DNA of 37,594 nucleotides from Cryobacterium fucosi (GTDB taxonomy: Bacteria; Actinomycetota; Actinomycetes; Actinomycetales; Microbacteriaceae): NCBI RefSeq assembly GCF_004403515.1, contig NZ_SOHH01000112.1, forward strand, positions 1-37,594. Direction: 5' to 3'. This document shows positions 7,705 through 15,055 of the stretch, one piece after another. The first letter of the stretch is position 1. Each line of letters opens with the position of its first letter. The notes under the pieces are model-generated. The model saw only the letters and a program-made list of their open reading frames with translations, did no database searches and had not been told where the DNA came from. The position numbers were made by a program, and so were the translations under genes.

Positions 7705-8739
7705 ATGAATTCCCTCGTCCCCGCCGACTATGTCGCCACGCTCGAGAGCATCAAACGGCTCGTGCACGAGGCGCGCTATATCGCCCAGCGCCGAGTGAAC
7801 ACCGAACTACTCCGGCTCTACTGGCAGATCGGAGCGACGATCATCGAACGGCAAGAAACAGCCCCGTGGGGCAGCAAAGTCCTCTCGCGGCTCTCTGTCG
7901 ATTTGCGTGCCGAATTCCCGACCGCGAAGGGCTTCTCTCCGGCCAACCTCAAATACATGCGGAGGTTCGCCGAGGCCTAGCCCGACCGGAACGCAATCGG
8001 TCAACGACCCGTTGGCCAATTGCCCTGGGGTCACGTCATCGAACTGATCGAGAAACTCGACGACGTCGAATTGCGCGACTGGTACGGCGCTCGAGACATC
8101 GCGCAGGGCTGGAGCCGCCCCGTGCTTGCCCACCAGATCAGGACCCACCTTCACCTTCGTGAGGGTGCGGCGCCTTCCAACTTCCCGAACTCTCTTGACC
8201 ACGCTGACTCGGAGCTGGCCCAGCAGATCACGACGGATCCGTTCACCCCCGAGTTCCTCGCGATCGACGGCGACGCCGTTGAGCGACAACTGGAAGACCG
8301 CCTCGTCGACCGCATCATCGACACTCTCCGCGAACTCGGCCCAGGGTTTGCGTTCGTCGGACGCCAGGTCCACTTCGATGTCGACGGCGATGACTTCTTC
8401 GTTGACTTGTTGTTCTTCCACGTCGACCAGCTCCGGTACGTGGTCATCGAGCTGAAGACCACCAAGTTCGAGCCGCGGGACGCCAGCCAGCTCGGCTTCT
8501 ATGTGGCCCTCGTCGAGGACCGGCTCAGAGGGCCACATCACCAGCCCACGGTGGGGATGCTGCTGGTTGCCGACAAGAACGAGTCTGTTGTTCGGTACGC
8601 ACTTGCCGGTACCACCCAGCCGATCGCAGTCTCACGCTACGACCTCTCTCCCGCCGACCAGGCCGCCCTGCCCTCCGAGGATGCTCTAACCCGCGCCTTC
8701 GCTCGCGAGCTCGATGACAAAGGCCTGGGACCGAAGTAG
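7705..8739 (+). pseudogene. YhcG/DUF1016-type PDDEXK nuclease interrupted by an amber codon
   Basis: One reading frame of 344 codons, broken only by TAG at 7978-7980. The part before it (MNSLVPADYVATLESIKRLV... to RFAEA) is the DUF1016 N-terminal domain. The same frame resumes as PDRNAIGQRPVGQLPWGHVIELIEKL. Family members read FAEAWP at this point, so a single TGG-to-TAG change explains the stop. The C-terminal half keeps the PDDEXK nuclease core: a conserved Asp in DDFFVDLLFFH and ELK in YVVIELKTT. A downstream ATG at 8020 with no clear RBS could allow a separate C-terminal fragment. YhcG-type proteins often occur in accessory or defence-type loci. The gene may be dead, or read by an amber suppressor, or a sequencing error may be present. 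Confidence 0.8.
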
Positions 8740-8892
8740 CTCACGGGGGTCCTCTGGTAGTGATGCGCTTTGCCCACTTTTTGCCCACACTCGAAAAAAT
8801 ACCGGGTGATTGAGGGGGCGTCACAGTGACCTAAAACTGGTGATTTTGCGGGGAAGCTGAGCCCTCTCCGGGCTCTGACCGGGTGCGATCTA

Positions 8893-8919
8893 GGGTTCAA
8901 ATCCCACCGGTACCGCCAC
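8893..8919. repeat. attR: second copy of the tRNA-Ser 27-bp repeat
   Basis: Identical to 4821-4847. Only the T-arm/acceptor/CCA part is present and the preceding bases (GATCTA) do not continue the tRNA, so this is not a second tRNA. It marks the right end of the island. Confidence 0.85.
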
Positions 8920-8969
8920 GGGGTTGTTCCTGGAACTGGTCGGTTTTGTTCCAAGAACTAGCCCTAAAA

Positions 8970-9000
8970 CGAATGGCCTCCGACTTTCGGAGGCCATTCG
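8970..9000 (+). terminator. Strong hairpin after attR, probably the native tRNA-Ser terminator
   Basis: CGAATGGCCTCCGA (8970-8983) pairs perfectly over 14 bp with TCGGAGGCCATTCG (8987-9000) around a 3-nt loop, followed by TCGTTT. Before integration it would have stood about 50 bp downstream of the tRNA. Confidence 0.7.
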
Positions 9001-9055
9001 TCGTTTCCGGTGCGGCCGGCGGGCGGTTTGCGGCACCGGCCACCACACCGGGCAC

Positions 9056-9123
9056 CGAGGTCGACCTTTCCGGTCGAGACCGCCCGGCACACCGGTCAAC
9101 CTCGACCGGAAAGGTCGATCTCG
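9056..9123. repeat. Inverted repeat with 18-bp perfect arms
   Basis: TCGACCTTTCCGGTCGAG (9061-9078) is the exact inverse of 9101-9118. With the flanking 5 bp on each side the arms extend to 23 bp with one mismatch, around a 22-bp loop. It lies in the 220-bp non-coding stretch between the tRNA terminator and the Asp23-like gene, whose 3' end points toward it, so it could help terminate that operon; it could also be a dispersed repeat. Confidence 0.7.
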
Positions 9124-9223
9124 GCGGGTGGCTACCGACGAGCCTCGGCTTGCGCACCCCAACTGGGCTGTGGCCGCCGCGCGGCACCGCGTTCCTGCCG
9201 ACGACTGGCCCGTGTTGCGGTGG

Positions 9224-9553
9224 TCAGCCGATCCTGGCCACCGTCACGGTCACCTCGGCGATCTCATGCTCCTCGTGGCCGTGCAGGTGTTCCACGATCG
9301 CGTCGTGCACCCGGCGACAGACCTCGGTCGCGGCGTGGCCGTCGGTGACGCCGATCTTCACGGCCACGGACAGGCCGGCCTTCTCCCGGGAGACAAGCAC
9401 CGAGTTGGCCGACGGCGGGCGGCGCGTGAGGGCATCCACTGCGGTCGTGATCACGGTGGCGACGAGCGGGGCGGCCGAGTACAGGGTGTCGACTCCGGGC
9501 ACGGCGAGCACGGCCTCGTCGAGACGGTCGGTCTGGGGGAGAACGTCGCTCAT
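9224..9553 (-). CDS. Asp23/Gls24-like small protein
   Basis: A 109-aa protein. The second half (ANSVLVSREKAGLSVAVKIGVTDGHAATEVCRRVHDAIVEHL) has the strand-strand-helix pattern of Asp23/Gls24 envelope stress proteins, and the end EIAEVTVTVARIG matches the last strand of that fold. The N-terminal VDTLYSAAPLVATVITTAVDAL is mildly hydrophobic but short for a membrane helix. Its ATG overlaps the stop of the upstream gene by 4 bp (ATGA), so translation is probably coupled. It is the last gene of the leftward sigma-factor operon. Asp23-like proteins are linked to cell-envelope stress; the molecular role here is unknown. Confidence 0.65.
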   Translation of the reverse strand: MSDVLPQTDRLDEAVLAVPGVDTLYSAAPLVATVITTAVDALTRRPPSANSVLVSREKAGLSVAVKIGVTDGHAATEVCRRVHDAIVEHLHGHEEHEIAEVTVTVARIG

Positions 9554-10191
9554 CGCTGCTCGGTTTCGCTCGGAGGAGTGGCCGGCCTGAGGTACAGGTC
9601 GCGAATGGTGATGTCGATCGCGGCGATGGTCAGGTCCGTGTGCTGGTCGAGCGCGGCGTAGAGTGCCTCGCGCAGGGACTGGGCCTTGGCCGGGATGTTC
9701 TCGCCCTGGCACACGGCGGCATCGAAGCGGATGGTGATCGGGGTGCCGGGCACGCTCACGTCGCCGTCGAGGCGACAGCGGCCGACGATGATGTTCTCGA
9801 TCTCGTCGCCCGTCGCCCTCAGGATCCCGCGGACCGCGCCTTCGGTGACGACGAGCCTGGCGGTCGGCGAGGGATGCTCGATGGGGATGTCGCGGCCCGA
9901 GTGGGCCTCCAGGTTGATGTTCTGCAGGATCGACCTGACCCAGCCGTCGCTGCGCTCCGACTCGCGCTCGACGTCGCTGGAGAGCAGGGAACGCTGCACG
10001 CCATGGAGGCGTTGCAGGCTGCGCAGGGCGATCTGGCACTCCGGCGAGTCGTCGATGGACGGGTCAGCCGGGGTGCGATCCTGGTCGAGGTAGTCGCTCA
10101 GTTCCTCGATCGTGTGGCCGGCCAGATGGGCCACCTCCCGGTCCGCGGTGTCCAGGTCGAAGGCGACGAACGGCTCGTCTGGTGAGGTCAT
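9550..10191 (-). CDS. Anti-sigma-like N-terminus joined to an Asp23/Gls24-like C-terminus
   Basis: About 213 aa. Residues ~15-60 (REVAHLAGHTIEELSDYLDQDRTP...SPECQIALRSLQRL) resemble the short helical start of anti-sigma or anchor proteins seen beside such sigma factors. Residues ~95-205 (ARLVVTEGAVRGILRATGDEIENIIVGRCRLDG to AAIDITIRDLYL) have the Asp23/Gls24 fold pattern. There is no transmembrane helix and no HxxxCxxC zinc motif, so it is not a classical ZAS anti-sigma factor. The ATG at 10191 is preferred over 10197: it forms an ATGA overlap with the sigma-factor stop and has GGAGG at proper spacing. The gene order suggests it controls or senses with the sigma factor, which is inference. 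Confidence 0.6.
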   Translation of the reverse strand: MTSPDEPFVAFDLDTADREVAHLAGHTIEELSDYLDQDRTPADPSIDDSPECQIALRSLQRLHGVQRSLLSSDVERESERSDGWVRSILQNINLEAHSGRDIPIEHPSPTARLVVTEGAVRGILRATGDEIENIIVGRCRLDGDVSVPGTPITIRFDAAVCQGENIPAKAQSLREALYAALDQHTDLTIAAIDITIRDLYLRPATPPSETEQR

Positions 10192-10763
10192 CGCCATTCC
10201 TCCATTTCCCGGATAAGAGTCTTGCGTGCTCGGGCGAGCAGGCCACGAACCGTTGAAACGGGCAGCTCCAACTCTTCGGCAATCTCACCGTAACTGCACT
10301 CGGCGAATTCACGAAGCGTCCAGCACCGTCGCTGGTCCTCCGGCAGATCGGCCAGTACCCGGGAGAGTGCCTCGGCTTGAGACTCCGCTTCGGCCAGTCT
10401 ATGCGGAGACTGGTGCTCGGGCGCGGCTGGTTCGGTGAGGTCGATGTCGGCGTGGTGGCGCCTCGCCCGCAACCGGTCGATGCTCTTTCGGCTCACGATG
10501 CGCATCAGCCAGCTCTTCACCGCGCCGCCGTCTTCGAGAGTGGAGAGCTGCTGCCACGCGGTGATGAACGACTCCTGCACGACGTCGTCCATCTCGTCGT
10601 TCGACCCGAGCACCCTCGAGGCGTACACCCGCATGAGCGGCCCGTACCGGCGCACGATCACCTCGAACGCCCGCACATCCCCGTCGGCCGCGCGGTCGGC
10701 CAGGGTCAGGTCGGATGCCGTGTCGAGAGGGGACGGGATGTGCTCCCTCAGCGTCGCCGGCAT
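10188..10763 (-). CDS. ECF-type RNA polymerase sigma factor
   Basis: A 191-aa sigma-70 family protein of ECF size. Region 2 spans DVRAFEVIVRRYGPLMRVYASRVLGSNDEMDDVVQESFITAWQQL and SWLMRIVSRKSIDRLRARR. Region 4 is LADLPEDQRRCWTLREFAECSYGEIAEELELPVSTVRGLLARARKTL, with a recognisable helix-turn-helix. It should direct RNA polymerase to a stress regulon. AGGAGGGG lies close upstream of the start. Its stop overlaps the next gene in an ATGA, and the Asp23-like gene starts divergently 154 bp away, so it likely autoregulates the locus, as is common for ECF factors. Confidence 0.92.
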   Translation of the reverse strand: MPATLREHIPSPLDTASDLTLADRAADGDVRAFEVIVRRYGPLMRVYASRVLGSNDEMDDVVQESFITAWQQLSTLEDGGAVKSWLMRIVSRKSIDRLRARRHHADIDLTEPAAPEHQSPHRLAEAESQAEALSRVLADLPEDQRRCWTLREFAECSYGEIAEELELPVSTVRGLLARARKTLIREMEEWR

Positions 10764-10916
10764 GCCATCCCCCCTCCTGCAGTCAAGTCGTACCCCGAGA
10801 TTCTACGCACGATCGCGTGACAAATGTGCCACGGGTTGCGTCCTAGAGGTAAATACCCGAAGTGAACCCCCGCACGGGCCTCGACCGAGTGAAGCCCCCG
10901 ACGATTGAAGTCTCCT
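10764..10916. promoter_or_regulatory. Divergent promoter region of the sigma/Asp23 locus
   Basis: This stretch serves the sigma-factor operon leftward and the Asp23 operon rightward. On the - strand a TAGAAT -10-like element lies at 10805-10800, ~37 nt before the sigma start. An imperfect palindrome GTGACAAATGTGCCAC lies at 10817-10832 (12 of 16 positions symmetric). Rightward elements are less clear. Assignments are by motif only. Confidence 0.4.
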
Positions 10917-11405
10917 ATGGATCCGAGCACTGCTTCGCCGAACACGGTTCCCCCGGCAGTCGCGCCCACGGCCGAACCGGCTGCCGAGTCGGCGTCGGTG
11001 ACTGGATCTGGCCGCACCATCATCAACGACAGCGTCGTGGTGAAGGTCATCGACCTTGCCGCCCGCGACGTCGCGGGAGTGCACGCGCTCGGCACTTCGG
11101 GGCCGCGGGCCCTCGGCGCCATCCGGGAGGTCATCGCCCGAGAGGAGAGCCGCGGTGTCACCGTGCGGATCGAGGACGACCAGGTCGGCGTGGACGTCTC
11201 GATCGTCGCCGAACACCCGGTGCCGCTCCCGCGGATGGCCGCCGAGATCCGTTCCGCCGTGATCGCGGCCGTCGAGGAACTGGTGGGGCTGCACGTGACC
11301 GAGGTCAATGTGTCCGTCACCGACCTGCACCTGCCGGACGCCGACGCCCAGGCCGACGCCCAGGCCGACGTGGAGCACTCCGAGCGTCCGGTGCGCCGAT
11401 CATGA
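10917..11405 (+). CDS. Asp23/Gls24 family envelope stress protein
   Basis: 162 aa from the ATG at 10917 (MDPSTASPNTV). An upstream in-frame TTG at 10905 is less likely. A low-complexity Pro/Ala/Ser N-terminus (~35 residues) precedes the Asp23/Gls24 domain: TIINDSVVVKVIDLAARDVAGVHALG, GVTVRIEDDQVGVDVSIVAEHPVPLPRMAAEIRSAVIAAVEELVGLHVTEVNVSVTDLHL. The C-terminus has a DAQADAQAD repeat. Family members form envelope-associated assemblies in Gram-positives. Its stop overlaps the next small gene in ATGA. Together with the leftward operon this makes three Asp23-like genes around one sigma factor. Confidence 0.88.
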   Translation: MDPSTASPNTVPPAVAPTAEPAAESASVTGSGRTIINDSVVVKVIDLAARDVAGVHALGTSGPRALGAIREVIAREESRGVTVRIEDDQVGVDVSIVAEHPVPLPRMAAEIRSAVIAAVEELVGLHVTEVNVSVTDLHLPDADAQADAQADVEHSERPVRRS

Positions 11406-11575
11406 GCAACCTCCCGGCATCGCGGGCCGACCGCTCGGAGACTTTTGACGAACTCCTCGCCGGGCCGCAAGACCCTGACGCTTCGGCCGAGCATCCGCAA
11501 CCCCTGACTTTCGCCTGGCGCACCCGCGCCGAGCTTCCCCCCACGAAACATCGATCGAAAGCGAGACCAGCATGA
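11402..11575 (+). CDS. Conserved-looking 57-aa small protein, function unknown
   Basis: A 57-codon gene starting MSNLPASRADRSETF and ending HRSKARPA. It is tied on both sides by ATGA overlaps, with the Asp23 gene before and the CsbD gene after, which strongly supports real coupled translation. The protein is polar, acidic in the middle and basic at the end, with no membrane segment or cysteine. Not recognised. Confidence 0.6.
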   Translation: MSNLPASRADRSETFDELLAGPQDPDASAEHPQPLTFAWRTRAELPPTKHRSKARPA

Positions 11576-11745
11576 GTGCATCCGACAAGATCAGCAACGC
11601 GACCGAGGACCTCAAGGGCAAGGCCACCGAGGCCGTCGGCAAGGCGACGAACGACGACTCGAAGGTTGCGGAGGGCAGGGCCGAGCAGGCCTCGGCCAGC
11701 GCGAAGAAGGCCGGCGAGAACGTCAAGGACATCTTCAAGAAATGA
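11572..11745 (+). CDS. CsbD-like stress protein
   Basis: 57 aa starting MSASDKISNATEDLKGKATEAVGKATND, the typical CsbD pattern of a small, hydrophilic, Ala/Lys/Glu-rich helical protein with repeated GKA segments; it ends VKDIFKK. CsbD proteins are part of general stress regulons (sigma-B in Bacillus); the biochemical role is unknown. It starts within the stop of the previous gene (ATGA). Location behind Asp23 and a divergent sigma factor fits a stress operon. Confidence 0.85.
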   Translation: MSASDKISNATEDLKGKATEAVGKATNDDSKVAEGRAEQASASAKKAGENVKDIFKK

Positions 11746-11845
11746 CCGATCGGGAGCGTGCGGCGGGCCGCCCGGCCTGCCGCACGCATCCGTTCTCCTC
11801 ACCTCGCCGCACTATCAGACGCACCACACCCAGGACCGTGACCTC

Positions 11846-12931
11846 ATGCAGCTCTCCTTCCCGATCGCGCCGTTCCAGGCGCGGGGACCACTCAGCTCCC
11901 AGCTCCTGACCGCGCTCTCCCTCCCAGCGAACGACTCCGGTTCCAGCCTCGGCGGGTTCATCGTCGCCACGGCGGAGGCACTCGCGCGGTGCACCGACAT
12001 CGTCAACGACGACGATCTCCAACTGACCCTGTTCCTGCTCTACGGCCTGCACTACGGCGGCGCCGTTGAGTCGGACGCGGCCTGGGAATGGCACCCCACG
12101 ACCATCGTCGCCCGGGTTGCCATCGAGCAGGCCCTCGAAACCAGCCTGCGCGCGAGCGTGTCGCAGCCGCCGGTGCCTGCCCCGACCCAGGACGCTGTCG
12201 CCCGGGCCCTCTTCACCCTGACGATCGACGACCAGGGTCCCAGCCTCTCCCGGTACCTGGCGCGGAAGGCCACCGAAGAACAGGTGGTCGAGTTCATCGT
12301 GCACCGATCGATCTACACCCTCAAGGAAGCCGACCCGCACTCCTGGGCCATCCCGCGGCTGGCCGGTCGTGCCAAGGCGGCGCTGATCGAGATCCAGGCC
12401 GACGAATACGGCGGAGGACGCCCCGACCGCATGCACTCGAGACTGTTCGCCGACACCATGCGCGGGCTGGGCCTCGACACCCGCTACGCCGGCTACGTCG
12501 ACCAGGTTCCGGCGCTCGTGCTCTGTTCGTTCAACATGATGAGCCTGTTCGGGCTCAACCGTCGCCTGCGGGGCGCCATCGTCGGCCACCTCGCCGCCTT
12601 CGAGATGACCTCGGCGATCCCGAGCCGGCTCTATGGTGACGGATTCCGCCGACTGGGCTTCAGCGAGACGATCACGCGCTACTTCGACGAGCACATCGAA
12701 GCGGATGCCGTGCACGAGCAGATCGCCGGCCGTGACCTTGCCGGGGCTCTCGCCGAAGACGACCCCCTCACGCTTCCCGACATCATGTTCGGCGCTGCCG
12801 CCTGCCTGGCCATGGACGGCTGGGTCGCCGACCACCTGCTGGCGAGTTGGCAGGCGGGGCGGAGCTCGCTCCGAAGCCCGCTCCCCGAGCCGGCCGGGCG
12901 GTCGCTGGCCGGGTCTGCGATGGCCTCGTGA
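11846..12931 (+). CDS. Iron-containing redox enzyme family protein (haem-oxygenase-like fold)
   Basis: 361 aa from the ATG at 11846. The helical sequence carries the spaced Glu/His pattern of haem-oxygenase-like diiron proteins: VVEFIVHRSIYTLKEADPHSWAIPRL, AALIEIQADEYGGGRPDRMHSRLFADTMRGLGLD, RLRGAIVGHLAAFEMTSAIPSRLYGDGFRRLG and YFDEHIEADAVHEQ. The last segment matches the usual H-E...H ligand set. Family members are oxygenases or oxidases of unknown substrate. The stop overlaps a CDGSH gene in GTGA, suggesting co-expression with that Fe-S protein, which may act as electron partner (inference). It starts 100 bp after csbD, so may or may not share the stress transcript. Confidence 0.85.
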   Translation: MQLSFPIAPFQARGPLSSQLLTALSLPANDSGSSLGGFIVATAEALARCTDIVNDDDLQLTLFLLYGLHYGGAVESDAAWEWHPTTIVARVAIEQALETSLRASVSQPPVPAPTQDAVARALFTLTIDDQGPSLSRYLARKATEEQVVEFIVHRSIYTLKEADPHSWAIPRLAGRAKAALIEIQADEYGGGRPDRMHSRLFADTMRGLGLDTRYAGYVDQVPALVLCSFNMMSLFGLNRRLRGAIVGHLAAFEMTSAIPSRLYGDGFRRLGFSETITRYFDEHIEADAVHEQIAGRDLAGALAEDDPLTLPDIMFGAAACLAMDGWVADHLLASWQAGRSSLRSPLPEPAGRSLAGSAMAS

Positions 12932-13161
12932 CCCCCGCGGCGGCGCATTCGCCTGCGACCATCACGGCCTGCCCCGACGGCCCGCTGCTCGTGCGCGGCG
13001 ACGTCGAGATCATGGCGCCCGGCCGCCGCGTTCCCCGCACCCGGCGCACCGTGGCCCTCTGCCGCTGCGGGGTCTCCATGATCAAGCCCTACTGCGACGG
13101 CACCCACAAGCTCGTCGGCTTCACGACCACGCCGACCGACCCTGCCGCGCCGGACAGCTGA
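12928..13161 (+). CDS. CDGSH iron-sulfur domain protein
   Basis: 77 aa from the GTG at 12928, which overlaps the previous stop by 4 bp (GTGA). The [2Fe-2S] motif CRCGVSMIKPYCDGTH is complete (Cys45, Cys47, Cys56, His60). Such proteins bind a labile 2Fe-2S cluster and transfer electrons or sense redox state. Coupling to the iron-containing redox enzyme suggests a functional pair, which is a repeated arrangement in actinobacteria to the best of my recollection. Confidence 0.9.
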   Translation: MTPAAAHSPATITACPDGPLLVRGDVEIMAPGRRVPRTRRTVALCRCGVSMIKPYCDGTHKLVGFTTTPTDPAAPDS

Positions 13162-13290
13162 GACCAGGCGCTCGCAAACCGAGTCGCCGCACGACCGGGG
13201 GCCGCCATCGACTGGGGCGAACCGCGGCCCCCACCCTTCCCCACCCGAATCGACACCCTCCCGAATCGGGCGAAGCACAATGGAGAACCC

Positions 13291-14412
13291 ATGAAACTGC
13301 CGGGCAGAAGCCATCGTCGCACCGCCGCATCCGCACCTGAGCCTGTCGCCCCGGCCCCCGACGACCCGCGCAAGCCGGCCTCCCCGGCCGACGTCTCGAA
13401 GCGGTCCTGGGTGTACGCGCTGCGCCGCACGGTGAGCGAGTTCGGCAGGGACCAGTGCACCGACCTCGCCGCCGCACTGACCTATTACGCGGTGCTGTCG
13501 CTGTTCCCGGCACTGATCGCACTCGTGTCACTGCTCGGAGTCGTCGGGCAGGGCAAACGGTCGGCCGACACCCTGCTGTCGATCCTCGGTTCCGTCGCCC
13601 CCGCGGAGGCGCTCCAGGTGATCCGCGGCCCGATCGAGCAGTTCAGCACGTCGCCCGCGGCCGGGTTCGCCCTCGTTGCGGGAATCGCGGTGGCGGTGTG
13701 GTCGGCATCCGGCTACGTCGGCGCGTTCGGCCGGGCGATGAACCGCATCTACGAGGTCGACGAGGGTCGGCCGTTCTGGAAGCTCAAGCCGGTGCAGCTG
13801 CTCGTGACCGTCGCCGCCATCCTGCTCATCCTCGTGGCCGCGATCGTGCTCGTGCTCTCGGGACCGGTGACGGATGCCGTCGGCAACGCCCTCGGCGTCG
13901 GCGAGGCCACCAGGGTGGTCTGGTCCGTTCTCAAATGGCCGCTCCTCGCCGCCGCCGTCGTGCTGCTGATCGCGATCCTCTACTACGCCACCCCGAATGC
14001 CCGGCAGCCGCGGTTCCGCTGGCTGAGCGTCGGCGCGGTTCTGGCCCTGCTCGTGATCGTGGCCGCCTCGGCCGCGTTCGGGTTCTACCTGGCCATCTTC
14101 GCGGACTACGCGAAGACCTACGGGTCCCTGGCCGGCATCGTGGTGTTCCTGCTCTGGCTCTGGCTGGCCAACCTCGGCCTGCTGTTCGGGGCGGAGTTCG
14201 ACGCCGAACTCGAACGCGGCCGCGAGCTGCAGGCCGGAATCGCCGCCGAAGAGACCATCCAGCTGCCGCCGCGGGACACGCGCACGAGCGTGAAGGCGGC
14301 CGCCAAGGAAGAGAAGGCCGTCGCGGCCGGTCGCCGGATCAGGGAGCGTGACGAGCCGGACCGGCCGGCCAGGAAGAACAGGAAGAAGAGATGGTGGGGC
14401 GGTAAGCGTTAG
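13291..14412 (+). CDS. YihY/virulence factor BrkB family membrane protein
   Basis: 373 aa. The ATG at 13291 has GGAGA at good spacing. A Pro/Ala-rich cytoplasmic N-terminus (~55 residues) leads into the BrkB domain with CTDLAAALTYYAVLSLFPALIALVSLLG, then five more hydrophobic helices (around ALVAGIAVAVWSASGYVGAFGRAMNRIY, LLVTVAAILLILVAAIVLVL, LLAAAVVLLIAILYYATPN, LLVIVAASAAFGFYLAIFADY and IVVFLLWLWLANLGLLFGAEFDAELERGR). The C-terminal 70 residues are charged and end in a Lys/Arg-rich tail. Once misannotated as RNase BN, the family is of uncertain function; a membrane transport or envelope role is likely. Confidence 0.93.
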   Translation: MKLPGRSHRRTAASAPEPVAPAPDDPRKPASPADVSKRSWVYALRRTVSEFGRDQCTDLAAALTYYAVLSLFPALIALVSLLGVVGQGKRSADTLLSILGSVAPAEALQVIRGPIEQFSTSPAAGFALVAGIAVAVWSASGYVGAFGRAMNRIYEVDEGRPFWKLKPVQLLVTVAAILLILVAAIVLVLSGPVTDAVGNALGVGEATRVVWSVLKWPLLAAAVVLLIAILYYATPNARQPRFRWLSVGAVLALLVIVAASAAFGFYLAIFADYAKTYGSLAGIVVFLLWLWLANLGLLFGAEFDAELERGRELQAGIAAEETIQLPPRDTRTSVKAAAKEEKAVAAGRRIRERDEPDRPARKNRKKRWWGGKR

Positions 14413-14470
14413 TCGCGACCGGCCGCCGCCGGCCGTTCCGCCGGGCGACGAGGAGTGTTAGCGTGCCGGG

Positions 14471-15052
14471 ATGAAGCAGAGAGAACTCTTCCTCCAGTCG
14501 GATGCCGCGTTGCGCTCCGTCATCGACCGGATCACTCCCGGCCAGCTGGTCCTCGCGGCTCCCGCCGACTGGTCCAGGGTGCAGAACCCCACCCTGCGCG
14601 ACATCGTGGCCGATCATGCCAGGGACGAGGCCTGGTTGCCGGCCGTGCTCGCGGGCCGCACCATCGCCGAGGCCGGCGACGACTATGAGGGCGACCTGCT
14701 CGGCGACGATCCGATCGGTGCCTACGACCGGTTGAACGACCTTGCCACCGCCGCGGTCACGGCCGACCTCGACCCGGAGAAGACCGTTCATCTGAGCTAC
14801 GGCGACTTCCCTCTCGCCGACTACTTGCAGCACGTGAGCATCTACCGGGCTTTCCAGGCCTGGTCGATCGCGAAGCTGATCGGATTGGACTACTCGATGC
14901 CCGCGGCCCTCGTCGACAACCTGTGGGACCAGATCGGCCCGCAGATCGGCGACTGGCGGGAGATGGGCGTGTTCGGACCGGAGGTCGACGTGCCGGCGGA
15001 CGCCGACCGGGAGACCCGGCTGCTCGGCAAGACCGGCTACTGGGTGCCCTGA
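14471..15052 (+). CDS. DinB/maleylpyruvate-isomerase-like protein
   Basis: 193 aa, predicted four-helix bundle. The start MKQRELFLQSDAALRSVIDRI, a histidine in RDIVADHARDEAWLPAVLAG and LQHVSIYRAFQAWSIAKLIG match the pattern of DinB-like, thiol-dependent metal-binding proteins (TIGR03086 or mycothiol-dependent isomerase-like). The expected metal His residues are His at DH (~49) and HVSIYR; the third is not certain. Substrate unknown. It converges with the CorA gene with only 3 bp between stops. Confidence 0.7.
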   Translation: MKQRELFLQSDAALRSVIDRITPGQLVLAAPADWSRVQNPTLRDIVADHARDEAWLPAVLAGRTIAEAGDDYEGDLLGDDPIGAYDRLNDLATAAVTADLDPEKTVHLSYGDFPLADYLQHVSIYRAFQAWSIAKLIGLDYSMPAALVDNLWDQIGPQIGDWREMGVFGPEVDVPADADRETRLLGKTGYWVP

Positions 15053-15055
15053 CGC

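Larger units (their letters stand above)
4821..8919. mobile_element. Small tRNA-Ser-integrated genomic island, integrase lost
   Basis: A ~4.1 kb segment bounded by identical 27-bp copies of the tRNA-Ser 3' end. Inside, base composition is visibly lower in GC (especially 4900-6400) than in flanking genes. It carries a riboswitch-preceded membrane protein, two truncated genes joined head-to-head, and a nuclease gene with a nonsense codon. No recombinase gene or fragment was seen, so the element is probably immobile now or is the remnant of a larger element. The native tRNA terminator appears to be the hairpin just after attR (8970-9000). Confidence 0.75.

Noticed and set aside
8893..8919. A second tRNA-Ser gene
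   Set aside because: Only the T arm, acceptor 3' strand and CCA are present; no matching 5' acceptor, D arm or anticodon arm upstream.
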